Source: an uncultured Lachnospiraceae bacterium (GTDB lineage: Bacteria > Bacillota > Clostridia > Lachnospirales > Lachnospiraceae). From it: DNA of 25,566 nucleotides. A program made the translations under genes and the position numbers. The stretch is taken from contig CAJUTC010000044.1 in assembly GCA_910589195.1 (NCBI GenBank), positions 1 through 25,566 of the forward strand, given 5' to 3'. Positions 9,147-18,102 of this stretch are shown here, piece by piece (position 1 is the first letter of the stretch; every line of letters begins with the position of its first letter). The notes beneath the pieces were generated by a model. That model was given only the letters and a program-made list of their open reading frames with translations, was not told the DNA's origin and made no database searches.

Positions 9147-10331
9147 ATGCAGGTATTGGACAAGATAACAACAATGAGCAGCCAGGATGTGCTGAAACAG
9201 ATAGAAGAAATGGGAATTTGTGAATACGGGGTGTATCATGGGCCTTTAGCAAAACACCTTACAAAATCGTTGCCAGGGCAAGGGACATGGATTGCGGCGG
9301 CGCTGAACAATGCAGATACAGATTATGTTCTTTTGGATTTACTCCGGGAAAACCCGGAAAAGGTCTTAAAGGGTCTGGCAATTGCCGCATATGCGATCAA
9401 TGCAGAACAAAAGATACTGTATCTTCCGGAAGGGCAAGAGGCGCTCGCTGATCAATTAAAAGGGCTTGCTATGCAGTATCAGACACAGATAAAAACAGAA
9501 TTTTTGGATGTACGGGCAAATAAGGGAACTGTCCGGCTCCATCTTGTTACAGCAGCTTCCCTTTCCGATGCTTTTGAAGGAATTGGGGATGACGGCATTT
9601 ACGTATCGGTTAATGGCAGTCAACTGAAAAAAGTCCCCTCCAGTACAAAAATAGAAGAATTAATGGATATCCGTGATGTGAAAGCATTTCTTTTGGGCTA
9701 CCGTCTGCATGGCCGGGAAGCGGCAGCCTGGACAGTAAAGGAAGCCCGGATCGCCAACGGCGTTATCCGTGGATTGACAGAAAAAGACTGTATTGTCTGT
9801 GAAACAGAAAAGCGTCTGTTGCAGAGCAGAAAGCAAAGCTGCGGGAAATGTGTATTCTGCCGTGAAGGGCTGATTCAGCTTTCCTATATGCAGAAAGAAA
9901 TAACAGAAGGCAGGGGAAAAGCAGAATATCTGAATCTGACGGAAGAAATCGGGGCAGCCATGGGAAGTTCCACCCTTTGCAGTATGGGGCAGATGTCCGC
10001 AGAAATAGCACGTACAGCCATGGGCAGTTTTTCCGATGAATATGAAGCCCATATGAAAAAGAAAACCTGTCCGGCTGGTGTGTGCAAATCCTTTGTCCAT
10101 ATTTATATTGATCCGAAGCTTTGTATCGGCTGCGGGGAATGCATGGATGTATGTCCAAAAGAGTGCATCACGGGAAAAGAAAAGTATATCCATATGATTG
10201 ATGCTTTTGACTGTACTAAGTGCGGCGCGTGTATGGAGGCCTGCGGTCAGGACGCAGTTGTACAGACTTCCGGTAAACTTCCAAAACTTCCGGACAGATT
10301 AACTAAAGTTGGGCGATTTAAGAAAAAATAA
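9147..10331 (+). CDS. NuoF-like Fe-S subunit with C-terminal ferredoxin domain
   Basis: A 394-residue protein with the C-terminal half of NuoF/HydB-type subunits. The NuoF [4Fe-4S] site is C232, C235, C238 in SCGKCVFCREG plus C278. A two-cluster ferredoxin follows: C326, C329, C332, C336 and C356, C359, C362, C366. The N-terminal region (1-215) is where NuoF has its FMN and NADH folds, but I see no glycine-rich NADH or FMN motif, so it probably no longer binds NADH itself. The NAD(P)H role would lie in the GltD part of the preceding gene. Start 9147 has GGAGG upstream, and 3 bases separate it from the previous stop, so translation is likely coupled. The two genes look like one cytoplasmic electron-transfer complex. 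Confidence 0.78.
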   Translation: MQVLDKITTMSSQDVLKQIEEMGICEYGVYHGPLAKHLTKSLPGQGTWIAAALNNADTDYVLLDLLRENPEKVLKGLAIAAYAINAEQKILYLPEGQEALADQLKGLAMQYQTQIKTEFLDVRANKGTVRLHLVTAASLSDAFEGIGDDGIYVSVNGSQLKKVPSSTKIEELMDIRDVKAFLLGYRLHGREAAAWTVKEARIANGVIRGLTEKDCIVCETEKRLLQSRKQSCGKCVFCREGLIQLSYMQKEITEGRGKAEYLNLTEEIGAAMGSSTLCSMGQMSAEIARTAMGSFSDEYEAHMKKKTCPAGVCKSFVHIYIDPKLCIGCGECMDVCPKECITGKEKYIHMIDAFDCTKCGACMEACGQDAVVQTSGKLPKLPDRLTKVGRFKKK

Positions 10332-10373
10332 CCGGATCAAACAGTGCAGATAAACCGGAACATGAGGTGAACT

Positions 10374-12770
10374 ATGGAAAACGAACGAAATTTGATGCAG
10401 TTTTATATCATTGCAGAGGATGAGCTGGCGACACATTACCATCAAAACCTGGAAATTATTTATTTGCTTAAGGGAAAGCTGTCCATACAAATTGACGCGG
10501 CACAGTATCAGCTTATGTCCGGCGATTTTCTGTTAATAAATGCAAATAAACAACATTCGTTTACTGTAGCGGAAAATATCATTGGCGCAAGATTTGTGAT
10601 TAATTTTCATTTGCTGGCAGAGTATATGGGGACAATGCAGTTAATGTTCTGGTGCAACACTACGGCGGATCACAATGATGCCTACGATGATGTGCGAAAT
10701 ATGTTGGATCGGATTCTTGAACATTATTTTGAAAAAGAGGATCAGGGTTCTTTGCGTCTAAACGCGTTATATTACGAAACTGTATACCTTTTAACCAGTA
10801 ATTTTATGGTAAAAGCGGACGATTCACGTCTTGAAATGCAAAGTTCCCAGGATAGGGTCCGGGTGAAACAGATTCAAAATTATATTCAGGCGAATTATCA
10901 GAAGCAAATCAGCTTAAATGATTTGGCTGAACAGCTTTTTTTATCCAGTGCCTATCTTTCAAAGTATATTAAACGGCATTTTGGTCTGACATTTTTGGAA
11001 TACTTAAATAATGTCCGTCTGTTCCATGCGGTAGATGAGTTGATTTATACCGGAAAGAACTTAACCCATATTGCCTTAGACAATGGTTATCCATCTTCCG
11101 CGGCCTTTAACAAGGCGTTCCGTGATGTTTACGGAGAAGCGCCCGGCGAACACCGGAAGAAAATGAAGCAGCAGGAAGCATCTGAAACACCATATATTCC
11201 AAAGGATGATCAGACCCACCAGTGGCTGATGAAGTATCTCCAGTATAAAAAAGAAAAAAATATGCCTGAAGCAAAGAAGCACAGTTCCGTCTGTACGGTA
11301 GATACGGAAAAAATGAAAAAAACCGATATGTCCTGGTGCCAGGCAATCAATGTAGGGGAAGCTTATTCGCTGCTCCACTCCATTGTGCAGAGCCAGGTTT
11401 TAGAGATGAAACAGGAAACAGGGATTGCTTGTGTGCGAATCTGGAATCTTTTATCCAAGGAATTTTGCTATGATGAAAAAGAGGGCTGTAATTTTCGGAA
11501 ACTGAATATTGTTTTGGACTTTCTGGTGGAAAACCACCTGGTTCCTTATCTGGAGCTGGGAAATAAACCAAGATTATTTATGTATACCCCGGAACGAGTT
11601 GTGATGGAAAAGCAAAGCAGCGGTGAACTTTACAGCTATCCTGTGCTTTGTGATATTTTTAAAAAGCTGTGCTTAAACCTAATTAACCGATACGGTATTG
11701 GAGAAATGGAAAACTGGTATTTCGAGTATTGGAATTCCCCAGAACTCCATATGGAGCAGAAGGATGGCGAATATTATCGCAATTTTGAAATGATATATCA
11801 TACATTAAAAAGTATTTCTCCCAAAATCCGTGTAGGCGGAGCTGGTTTTATCCTGGGCTATGAACAGGCCCTTTATCAAAATATTTTTCAAAACTGGAAA
11901 AAGCGGGCGGTTTGGCCGGACTTTTTGTCCTTTTGTTCGGTTCAGTATATTGCCGTCCATGAAGAAGAAAAACGTTACGGGCGGAAATCCATTGATCGTC
12001 ATTATATGAAAAACCAGCTAAAACTGGTGCGGGAACTGATGGAAAGGATTGGATTTGAAACGCCGAAAATTCATATTGATGAGTGGAATTTTACTGTTTC
12101 AAACCGAAATGTAATTAATGATAGCTGTGAACAGGGGGCATATATTATTAAAACCTGTATTGATATGATCGATCAGGTGGATTTTATGGTTTATTGGCAC
12201 GGTTTGGACGTTTATTCGGAATATTACGATTCAGATGCGATTTTAAATGGGGATTCTGGTATGATTTCCAGAGATGGCATACGAAAGCCATCATTTTATG
12301 CCTTCTGGTTTATTAACCGCCTTTTACCCAATATTATCGATAAAAATGAACATTCGATTATAACCGCAAATGGCTGGGGGAATTATGTGATTGTCTGCCA
12401 TAATTATAAACAGCTTTCTGCAAAATATGTTTTTGAAGAAGAGAATGAAATTCTTCCTGAATATTTGGATTAGTACCTGGAAGATACGGAAACACTGGAT
12501 TTAACATTCCATCTGCAAAAAGTAAAGAACGGGAATTATCAGGTGAAAACTTATTATATGAACCGGGAATGTGGAAGTGTACAAAATATATGGAAGAAAT
12601 TAAGTTATGCCAGACATTTAACAAAAGATGAGATCGAATACGTAAAAAACAGTGCGATTCCGGCGATGGAGATGGAACATATACAGGTGGATAACAGAGT
12701 ATTAACCTTAAACAGCCGGAAGCAGAGCCAGGAAATCCGTATGTTGGATATCCGGTATTGCTATAGCTGA
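10374..12770 (+). pseudogene. AraC-type regulator fused to GH39-like domain, in-frame TAG
   Basis: The open frame runs to a TAG at 12471-12473 (codon 700), then continues in the same frame to TGA at 12770, giving 798 codons. Residues 1-100 form a cupin-like sensor (HYHQNLEIIYLLKGK). Residues 165-265 are the AraC double helix-turn-helix (LNDLAEQLFLSSAYLSKYIK; IALDNGYPSSAAFNKAFR). From about 320 on is a GH39-like TIM barrel. At the usual GH39 acid/base motif (WNEP) this protein has WNSP, with Ser455 where Glu is expected. The nucleophile-like Glu570 (HIDEWNF) is kept. That suggests a sugar-sensing rather than hydrolytic domain. It lies 42 bases after the NuoF-like gene and ends at a strong terminator, so it may regulate the cluster it closes. 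Without readthrough the C-terminal 98 residues are lost. Confidence 0.72.
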
Positions 12771-12776
12771 AATAAG

Positions 12777-12825
12777 AAAGAAGAAAAGGAAAAAATCATA
12801 GTATGATTTTTTCCTTTTCTTCTTT
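12777..12825. terminator. Strong bidirectional terminator
   Basis: A perfect 23-bp stem (12777-12799 with 12803-12825) closes over an AGT loop. It is A-rich on one arm and T-rich on the other and runs into further T residues. It ends the 510-12770 cluster. A TTGACA sequence at 12828-12833 follows directly and could be a -35 box for the next operon, but no well-spaced -10 is clear. Confidence 0.85.
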
Positions 12826-12942
12826 TTTTGACAAAATCAAGCCAAAATTTCATGCTTAAATGCAATAAATCAAAGAAAGTAATCTGAGCGAAAAACAGGT
12901 AAAGTATAGTTATCAAATTAAAAACAGAAAGGATAAAAAACG

Positions 12943-13905
12943 ATGAAGGTATTAGGTATTTCTTTTGGAAGACTGAATCAGCGCAGTGATGTTATGGTGA
13001 AAGAAGCCTTATTTGCAGCAAAATCTGCCGGTGCGGAAGTGGAATTTATTAATACGGTTCGGCTGAATATCGGGCACTGCCGCGCCTGTGATTACTGCAG
13101 CCGATGCAGAGATAAAGGAGATACCCAGATTCACTGCTGTATGAAGGATGATTACCATATTCTTGAAGAAGCATGCCTGGATGCAGACGGGATTATTATC
13201 GGCGCGCCGGTATATGCTGTGGGAATTGTGGGGCAGTTTAAGAATTTTGTGGATCGCTTCGGACCATCTCATGATCGTGCGGCGTTATTAGAAGAAAATA
13301 AGAAAAGAGAAGCCGAAGGAAAGCCGCTGCTGGATCCAAGATATTTTAAGGATCGTTATACCGGATATATTTCTGTAGGCGGCGCACAGACCCATAACTG
13401 GGTATCGTTAGGGCTTCCTATGCTGGATTTATTCAGCTTTTCCTTTTGTATGAAGTGTGTAGGCCATGTGGATGCATATGATCAGGGAAGAACCGGGCAT
13501 CCGCTGTTAGATTCGGAATTGATGAAGAAATGTGGAGAATTGGGGAATGCGGTTGCCCAGTCACTTGGAAAACCTTATGAGGAGGTGGATACCTGGGTTG
13601 GCGATGAAGGAGTTTGCCCTGTTTGTCATAATCCGCTTCTTAGCATAAACAAAACAACAGATGTAGAGTGCCCTGTCTGTGGGATTTGGGGCAAACTTTC
13701 CATTGAAGGGACAAAGGTACATATTAACTGGCCCAAAGAAGAGATTGCCAGGGCACGGAATACAACCCCAGGTATTTATGAACATTATAATGAAATCCAG
13801 AACATGATTAAGGTTTGTGTTCCCAAGCTGACGGCTAATCAAGCAGCGATCAAGCAGCAGATGGAGAAATATATCCATTTTGATCAGACGATCAAGGAGA
13901 TGTAG
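12943..13905 (+). CDS. Flavodoxin-like FMN/Fe-S oxidoreductase with zinc-ribbon tail
   Basis: A 320-residue protein of the NADPH-dependent FMN reductase/iron-sulfur flavoprotein type. The N-terminal flavodoxin fold starts MKVLGISFGRLNQRSD and has GAPVYAVGIVGQFKNFVDRF near residues 88-107, where FMN binds. A cysteine cluster at C46, C49, C52, C55 plus C65/C66 resembles the Fe-S motif of Isf proteins. The C-terminal part has CPVC at 225 and CPVC at 243, a zinc-ribbon or rubredoxin-like pair. AAAGGA lies about 10 bases before the ATG. It is the first gene after the terminator, probably in one operon with the symporter and isomerase. It may reduce a small redox partner or an aromatic aglycone; the substrate is unknown. 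Confidence 0.7.
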   Translation: MKVLGISFGRLNQRSDVMVKEALFAAKSAGAEVEFINTVRLNIGHCRACDYCSRCRDKGDTQIHCCMKDDYHILEEACLDADGIIIGAPVYAVGIVGQFKNFVDRFGPSHDRAALLEENKKREAEGKPLLDPRYFKDRYTGYISVGGAQTHNWVSLGLPMLDLFSFSFCMKCVGHVDAYDQGRTGHPLLDSELMKKCGELGNAVAQSLGKPYEEVDTWVGDEGVCPVCHNPLLSINKTTDVECPVCGIWGKLSIEGTKVHINWPKEEIARARNTTPGIYEHYNEIQNMIKVCVPKLTANQAAIKQQMEKYIHFDQTIKEM

Positions 13906-13995
13906 AGTTCTATGCTGTGAAATGCGCGCGGAATGGAGAAAAGAGAAAAACCATACTTGTATGTACTGAAAAATACACACGAAATGGAGGAAAAA

Positions 13996-15378
13996 ATGAG
14001 CGAAAAGAAATTAAATGCTTATGGAATGGAACCGTTATAGCCAGTTAATTATTTCGTATATGGCCTTGGGAATTTTGCTTCTCAGTTGTCCTGGATGATG
14101 GTAAGCACCTACTTATCAATTTTTTATACTGATGTTTTCGGATTAGGGGTAGGGGCAGTTGCTATGCTGATGCTGGTGGCGAAAATATGGGATGGGATTA
14201 ATGACCCCATGATGGGAACGATTATGGAACGGACACATACTAAATATGGCCGTTTTCGTCCGTATATTTTTGTGGGTGCTGTTTTCTTGGTGATCTTTAC
14301 GATCCTTACCTTCACAGTACCAAGTTTTGGCGGGCCCGCAAAGCTGGCTTATGCGTATATTACTTACATTTTTCTTGGAATGGCCTATACCATGACCAAT
14401 GTTCCTTATACAGCCCTTCCTGTGGTTATGACACGTGATCCAAAGGAAGTTAATAAGCTGAATGCCGCGCAGATGATGGGTATGACCATTGGACAGATTG
14501 TGCTGAATTTAACAGTGCTCCCATTAGTGACCTTTATGGGACATGGAAACCAGGCAGACGGCTACCAGAAAACAGCGGCAATATTGGCTTTAGTCGCGTT
14601 TCCCATGTTTTGGGCAGTAGCCATTTTATCAAAAGAAAAAATTACAGTAGAAAAGGAAAAACAGGGTAAGGTTATTGACGGCCTAAAACTGGTTTTCCGC
14701 AATAAAAACTTACTGTGTGCTATGTGCTACTCCTTTTTTAATATGTTCGGTATTTTAGGGCGTATTTCCGTTGCTGTATTCTTTTATATGCATTGTGTGC
14801 AAAATTTTGCGTTAATTACCATCTTTATGATGATGCAGATGATAGTCGGAACGATAGTTATGCCATTTGCGCCGAAGGTAATCGAGAAATTCGGAAAACG
14901 AAAAACTGGAATTATTTCCATGCTAATCCAGGGATTTTCCCTGATTTTGATGTATTTTGGACCCACAAAGAATATTCCCTTTAACTTTTTCTGTATGATT
15001 TTGTATGGAACAGGATATATTGCTGGCCCGTCAGGAAGCGGAATGATGGTGGACGCGATTGATGACTTTGATGATAAATACGGATACCGTAATGACGGTA
15101 TGGCATTTTCCTTTAACGGAACTGCAATTAAAATCGCAACCGCCATTGCCAACTCTCTGTTTTTGTTGGTTATGGGTGCGTATGGCTATGTGGGCGGAGG
15201 AGAAATTACCCCTCATGTACAGGCTGGAATCAATATGGCGGCAAACTTCCTGCCAGGCGTGGTATTTTTAATTGGGATTATCCCGCTGATGATTTATGAT
15301 TTAGATAAGCCAGGTTATATGGATGGGGTAAGAAGCCGTCTTGCCCAGCGTGACAGAAAAAGCATGGAAAGCGCATAA
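13996..15378 (+). pseudogene. GPH-family sugar:cation symporter with in-frame TAG at codon 15
   Basis: From ATG 13996 behind GGAGG, the frame reads MSEKKLNAYGMEPL, then TAG at 14038-14040, then PVNYFVYGLGNFASQLSW in the same frame and on to 15378. With the TAG read as an amino acid it is a 460-residue protein with about 12 membrane segments. It is of the glycoside-pentoside-hexuronide (MelB-like) type: FYTDVFGLGVGAVAMLM, the KIWDGINDPMMG motif (family D-x-x-x-D type), and RTHTKYGRFRPYI. The next ATG (14086) would cut into the first membrane segment and has no ribosome site. CAG to TAG is the simplest lesion. Its neighbours suggest uptake of a glycoside or its sugar. Confidence 0.75.
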
Positions 15379-15443
15379 TCCGAGTGCGAAAGAATGTAAG
15401 GAAAAGAGCAGAAAATAGATGAACACACAGAATGGAGGAAAAG

Positions 15444-16358
15444 ATGAAACTGGGATTACTTACGGCAATTTGCGAAGGAATGAGTTTTGAAGAAGTTGTG
15501 GATTTTGCGGCAGAAAACGGTTTGGAATGCCTGGAAGTTGCCTGCTGGCCCCAGAGCGGCGCAAAAAGAAGATATGCTGGCGTAAGCCATATTGACGCGG
15601 CAAATTTAGATGAGAAAAAAGCACAGGAAATTAAAGATTTGTGCGGTAAAAAAGGGGTAAGTATTTCGTCCCTTGCTTATTATCCGAACACGATGGATCC
15701 GGATTTAGAAAAACGGAACGGGTATATCGAGCATATTTACCGCTTGATTGACGCATCTGCATTGCTGGATGTTAATATGATTACTACGTTTATTGGCCGG
15801 GATCCCAAGAAAACATTAACTGAAAATCTGGAGATTTTAAAGGAAGTATGGCCGCCAATTATTCGATATGCGGAACAAAAGGGAGTAAAAATCGGGATTG
15901 AAAACTGTCCGATGCTGTTTACAGAAGATGAATGGCCAGGGGGACAGAATATCATGAGTACACCGGCAAACTGGAGGAAGGTATTTGAAATTTTAGACAG
16001 CCCCAACATCGGAATTAACTATGATCCCTCCCATTTTGTATGGCAGCAAATGGATTATATTAAGCCAATTTACGAGTTTAAAGATAAAATTTTTCATGTA
16101 CATTTTAAAGACATTAAAGTGTACCAGGATAAGTTGGCGGATGTAGGCGTTATGGGACTGCCGCTGCAGTATATGTCGCCGAAAATTCCCGGACTGGGCG
16201 ATGTGGATTGGGGAAAATATGTATCTGCGTTAACGGATATCGGTTATAACGGATATACCTGCATTGAGGTAGAGGATAAGGCGTTTGAAAGCAGCCTGGA
16301 GGATGCAAAACGGGCAGTTTTATTAAGTACCAAGTATTTACGAAATTTTGTGATTTAG
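15444..16358 (+). CDS. Sugar phosphate isomerase/epimerase-family TIM barrel
   Basis: A 304-residue protein of the xylose-isomerase-like TIM-barrel superfamily. Metal-ligand candidates are the Glu in IGIENCPM, the Asp and His in NYDPSHFVWQ, the His residues in FHVHFKDIKV and the Glu in YTCIEVEDKAF. I place the start at 15444 because GGAGG lies 6 bases before; the frame can be opened at 15432 but that ATG overlaps the ribosome site. Its leader is almost the same as that of the preceding symporter gene (22 of 25 bases). It lacks a small-subunit partner, so it is less likely a deglycosidase and more likely an isomerase or epimerase for keto sugars released by the cluster. It is followed by a terminator. 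Confidence 0.75.
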   Translation: MKLGLLTAICEGMSFEEVVDFAAENGLECLEVACWPQSGAKRRYAGVSHIDAANLDEKKAQEIKDLCGKKGVSISSLAYYPNTMDPDLEKRNGYIEHIYRLIDASALLDVNMITTFIGRDPKKTLTENLEILKEVWPPIIRYAEQKGVKIGIENCPMLFTEDEWPGGQNIMSTPANWRKVFEILDSPNIGINYDPSHFVWQQMDYIKPIYEFKDKIFHVHFKDIKVYQDKLADVGVMGLPLQYMSPKIPGLGDVDWGKYVSALTDIGYNGYTCIEVEDKAFESSLEDAKRAVLLSTKYLRNFVI

Positions 16359-16430
16359 GTAATTTATAATTAAAGTAATTTGGAATTGGAGGAGTTTACC
16401 AGTGCCTGAAAGGTATCTGAATTAAAAAAT

Positions 16431-16462
16431 GGCCAGTACATGGTATTTACAGCGTACTGGCC
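16431..16462 (+). terminator. Terminator-like hairpin after the isomerase
   Basis: GGCCAGTAC at 16431-16439 pairs perfectly with GTACTGGCC at 16454-16462 over a 14-base loop, then GATTTTGTTTG. An A6 run lies on the 5' side, so it could work both ways. Confidence 0.7.
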
Positions 16463-16528
16463 GATTTTGTTTGATAGGCTCCGTAAACAAACAGGTTACA
16501 TGTTTTGACGGATTTCTATAGGTGACAG

Positions 16529-16645
16529 ATGTTTTTGAGGATTATGGGAGAACAACATGTGGAGCAATCTGGTATCAAGGTGGCAAAAGACCTTTTGACA
16601 CCAACATCTTTTGCTATGATTAATCAGAGGATTAGAATTTTGTGA
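16529..16645 (+). other. Short unassigned ORF before the ROK kinase
   Basis: An open frame of 38 codons (start MFLRIMGEQHVEQSGIK, end FAMINQRIRIL) closes with TGA 24 bases before the ROK gene. There is no convincing Shine-Dalgarno. It may be a leader peptide, a gene remnant or chance. I do not recognise it. Confidence 0.25.
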
Positions 16646-16669
16646 AAATTCGTAAGAAAGAGGAGTGTT

Positions 16670-17612
16670 ATGAAACGATATGCGTTTGGCGTAGATGTTG
16701 GCGGAACAACAATAAAAATGGGGATTTTTGAAACAAATGGAAACTTGCTGGATATGTGGGAAATCCCCACAAGAGTTCAGGAAAATGGGAAATATATTTT
16801 AGGAGATATTGCGGAAGCGGCGGAAAATAAAATCGAAGAGAAATCCATTTCCAAGTTAGATATTGAAGGGATCGGTATGGGAGTTCCCGGGCCTGTGGGC
16901 GAAGATGGCACGGTTTTTAAGTGTGTTAATCTTGGATGGGGAATTTTTAATGTGGAACAGGAACTGCAGTCCCTTACTGGCCTAAAGGTAAAAGCAGGGA
17001 ATGACGCAAATGTGGCCGCTTTAGGGGAAATGTGGCAGGGGGGGAGGTAAAGGTTATAAAAATCTGGTAATGGTAACATTAGGAACTGGTGTTGGCGGCG
17101 GTATCATTATAAATGAACGTATTTTATCAGGAGCAGACGGGGCAGCAGGAGAAATCGGCCATATTCCTATGAGAGAAGAGGAACAGGAAACTTGCGGCTG
17201 CGGAAAACGAGGATGCTTGGAACAATATGCTTCCGCAACCGGAATTGTCCGAATGATGAAACAATATTTTTATGAGCATCCTCAGGTAAAGAGTCCATTA
17301 CTCGCTATTGAGAATTTTACGGCAAAAGATATTTTCGATTGGGCAAAGTCAGGCGACAGGGCAGCTCTTTGCATTGTGGATGATACTGGAATCATGCTTG
17401 GAAAAGCCCTGGCATCAATTGCCTGTGTAGTGAACCCGGAAATATTTGTTATCGGCGGCGGCATGGCAAAAGCCGGAGCAATTTTGTTTGACAGTATCCG
17501 CAAACATTATACAGAATACGCATTCCATGCCGCGGGCAATACAGTTTTTAAACCAGCGGAATTAAGCAATCATGCCGGAATATATGGCGGCGTAAGACTT
17601 GTACTGGAATAA
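16670..17612 (+). pseudogene. ROK-family glucokinase, one frameshift
   Basis: Two frames join into one protein of 313 residues. The N-terminal phosphate-binding motif is DVGGTTIKMGIF; then GNDANVAALGEMWQG carries the catalytic-type Asp, and GTGVGGGIIIN follows. GEIGHIPM and CGCGKRGCLEQYAS give the ROK zinc site (His plus Cys). The break is one extra G in the G7 run at 17038-17044; with six G the protein reads QGGGKGYKNLVMVTLGTG without interruption. It has the usual length for a kinase and no N-terminal DNA-binding domain, so it is an enzyme rather than a ROK repressor. AGAGGAG precedes ATG 16670. It would phosphorylate glucose, or a similar hexose, freed from glycosides. A different hexose or N-acetyl sugar is possible. 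Confidence 0.8.
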
Positions 17613-17624
17613 ATAAAACTGATA

Positions 17625-17677
17625 AAAACTTCCCGATCTGTTCCGTTTTTTGAACATATTAGGGAAGCTTTTATTTT
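17625..17677 (+). terminator. Probable terminator of the ROK gene
   Basis: CTTCCC at 17629-17634 pairs with GGGAAG at 17662-17667. An inner GTTC/GAAC pair and flanking A4/T4 extend the stem, and CTTTTATTTT follows. The loop is long, so confidence is moderate. Confidence 0.5.
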
Positions 17678-17823
17678 GCGGGCAAGGAACCAAATGCCAT
17701 ACTTATACGAGGATTTGGCGAATGCGGTAAGGGTAAAATCCCCTGTAATTGCCGCGCCGCAGATTTGATGTTCCATTGCCGGCGGCGGGGTATGTGACTT
17801 TTGGAACAACGCATTGTATGGTT

Positions 17824-17910
17824 TTATTGCGTGCTTCCGTTTGCGATAGCGGCAAGCTGGCACCATAATTCCATATAATGATTGAAGTATTTGGTTATTG
17901 TCTTTAACAT
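17824..17910 (-). CDS. Very short minus-strand ORF with perfect ribosome site
   Basis: On the minus strand AGGAGG (17924-17919) sits 8 bases before ATG 17910, the best-spaced Shine-Dalgarno in this part. The frame gives 28 residues (starts MLKTITKYFNHYMELWCQL, ends NGSTQ) and stops with TAA. Just after, another frame stays open to 17570 and overlaps the ROK gene, so a frameshift could make a protein of about 90 residues or more. A TTGATA-17-TGATAA promoter-like pair lies upstream on the same strand. I do not recognise the peptide. It could be a peptide signal, a toxin-like peptide, a remnant or a broken gene. The ribosome site is seen; coding is inferred. Confidence 0.4.
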   Translation of the reverse strand: MLKTITKYFNHYMELWCQLAAIANGSTQ

Positions 17911-18102
17911 ATGATATTCCTCCTGAAATTTGTTTTATTTTTATCCGTATCGCATGGATTGATTCTCTTATTTGTAAAGCAGTCTGTGAGCATTTGCTTT
18001 ATCAATCATGCACCTATATAGTATCAAATCACGGAAGAATTGTTTAGGTAGTTTATTGACCAGTTATCAGGCGATTTTGACTTGCCAAAGGAGCAGAATA
18101 GG
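17911..18102. promoter_or_regulatory. Divergent promoter region
   Basis: This AT-rich stretch separates the minus-strand short ORF from the AraC gene. On the plus strand CTATATAGTATC near 18013-18024 could hold a -10. On the minus strand TTGATA and TGATAA are spaced 17 bases apart. AAAGGAG at 18087-18093 serves ATG 18103. No clear operator palindrome was found. Confidence 0.35.

Noticed and set aside
9660..10193. Minus-strand ORF of 177 codons
   Set aside because: It lies wholly opposite the NuoF-like Fe-S gene, has no ribosome site and is rich in Cys/Phe/His, as expected from the antisense of ferredoxin motifs.
12828..12861. Full promoter for the gene at 12943 from TTGACA
   Set aside because: The nearest -10-like TTAAAT is 22 bases away and TATAGT at 12906 lacks a -35, so no promoter pair could be supported.
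15444..16358. Second C-glycoside deglycosidase alpha subunit
   Set aside because: The fold is the same, but there is no small-subunit gene beside it and its motifs fit general sugar isomerases/epimerases better.
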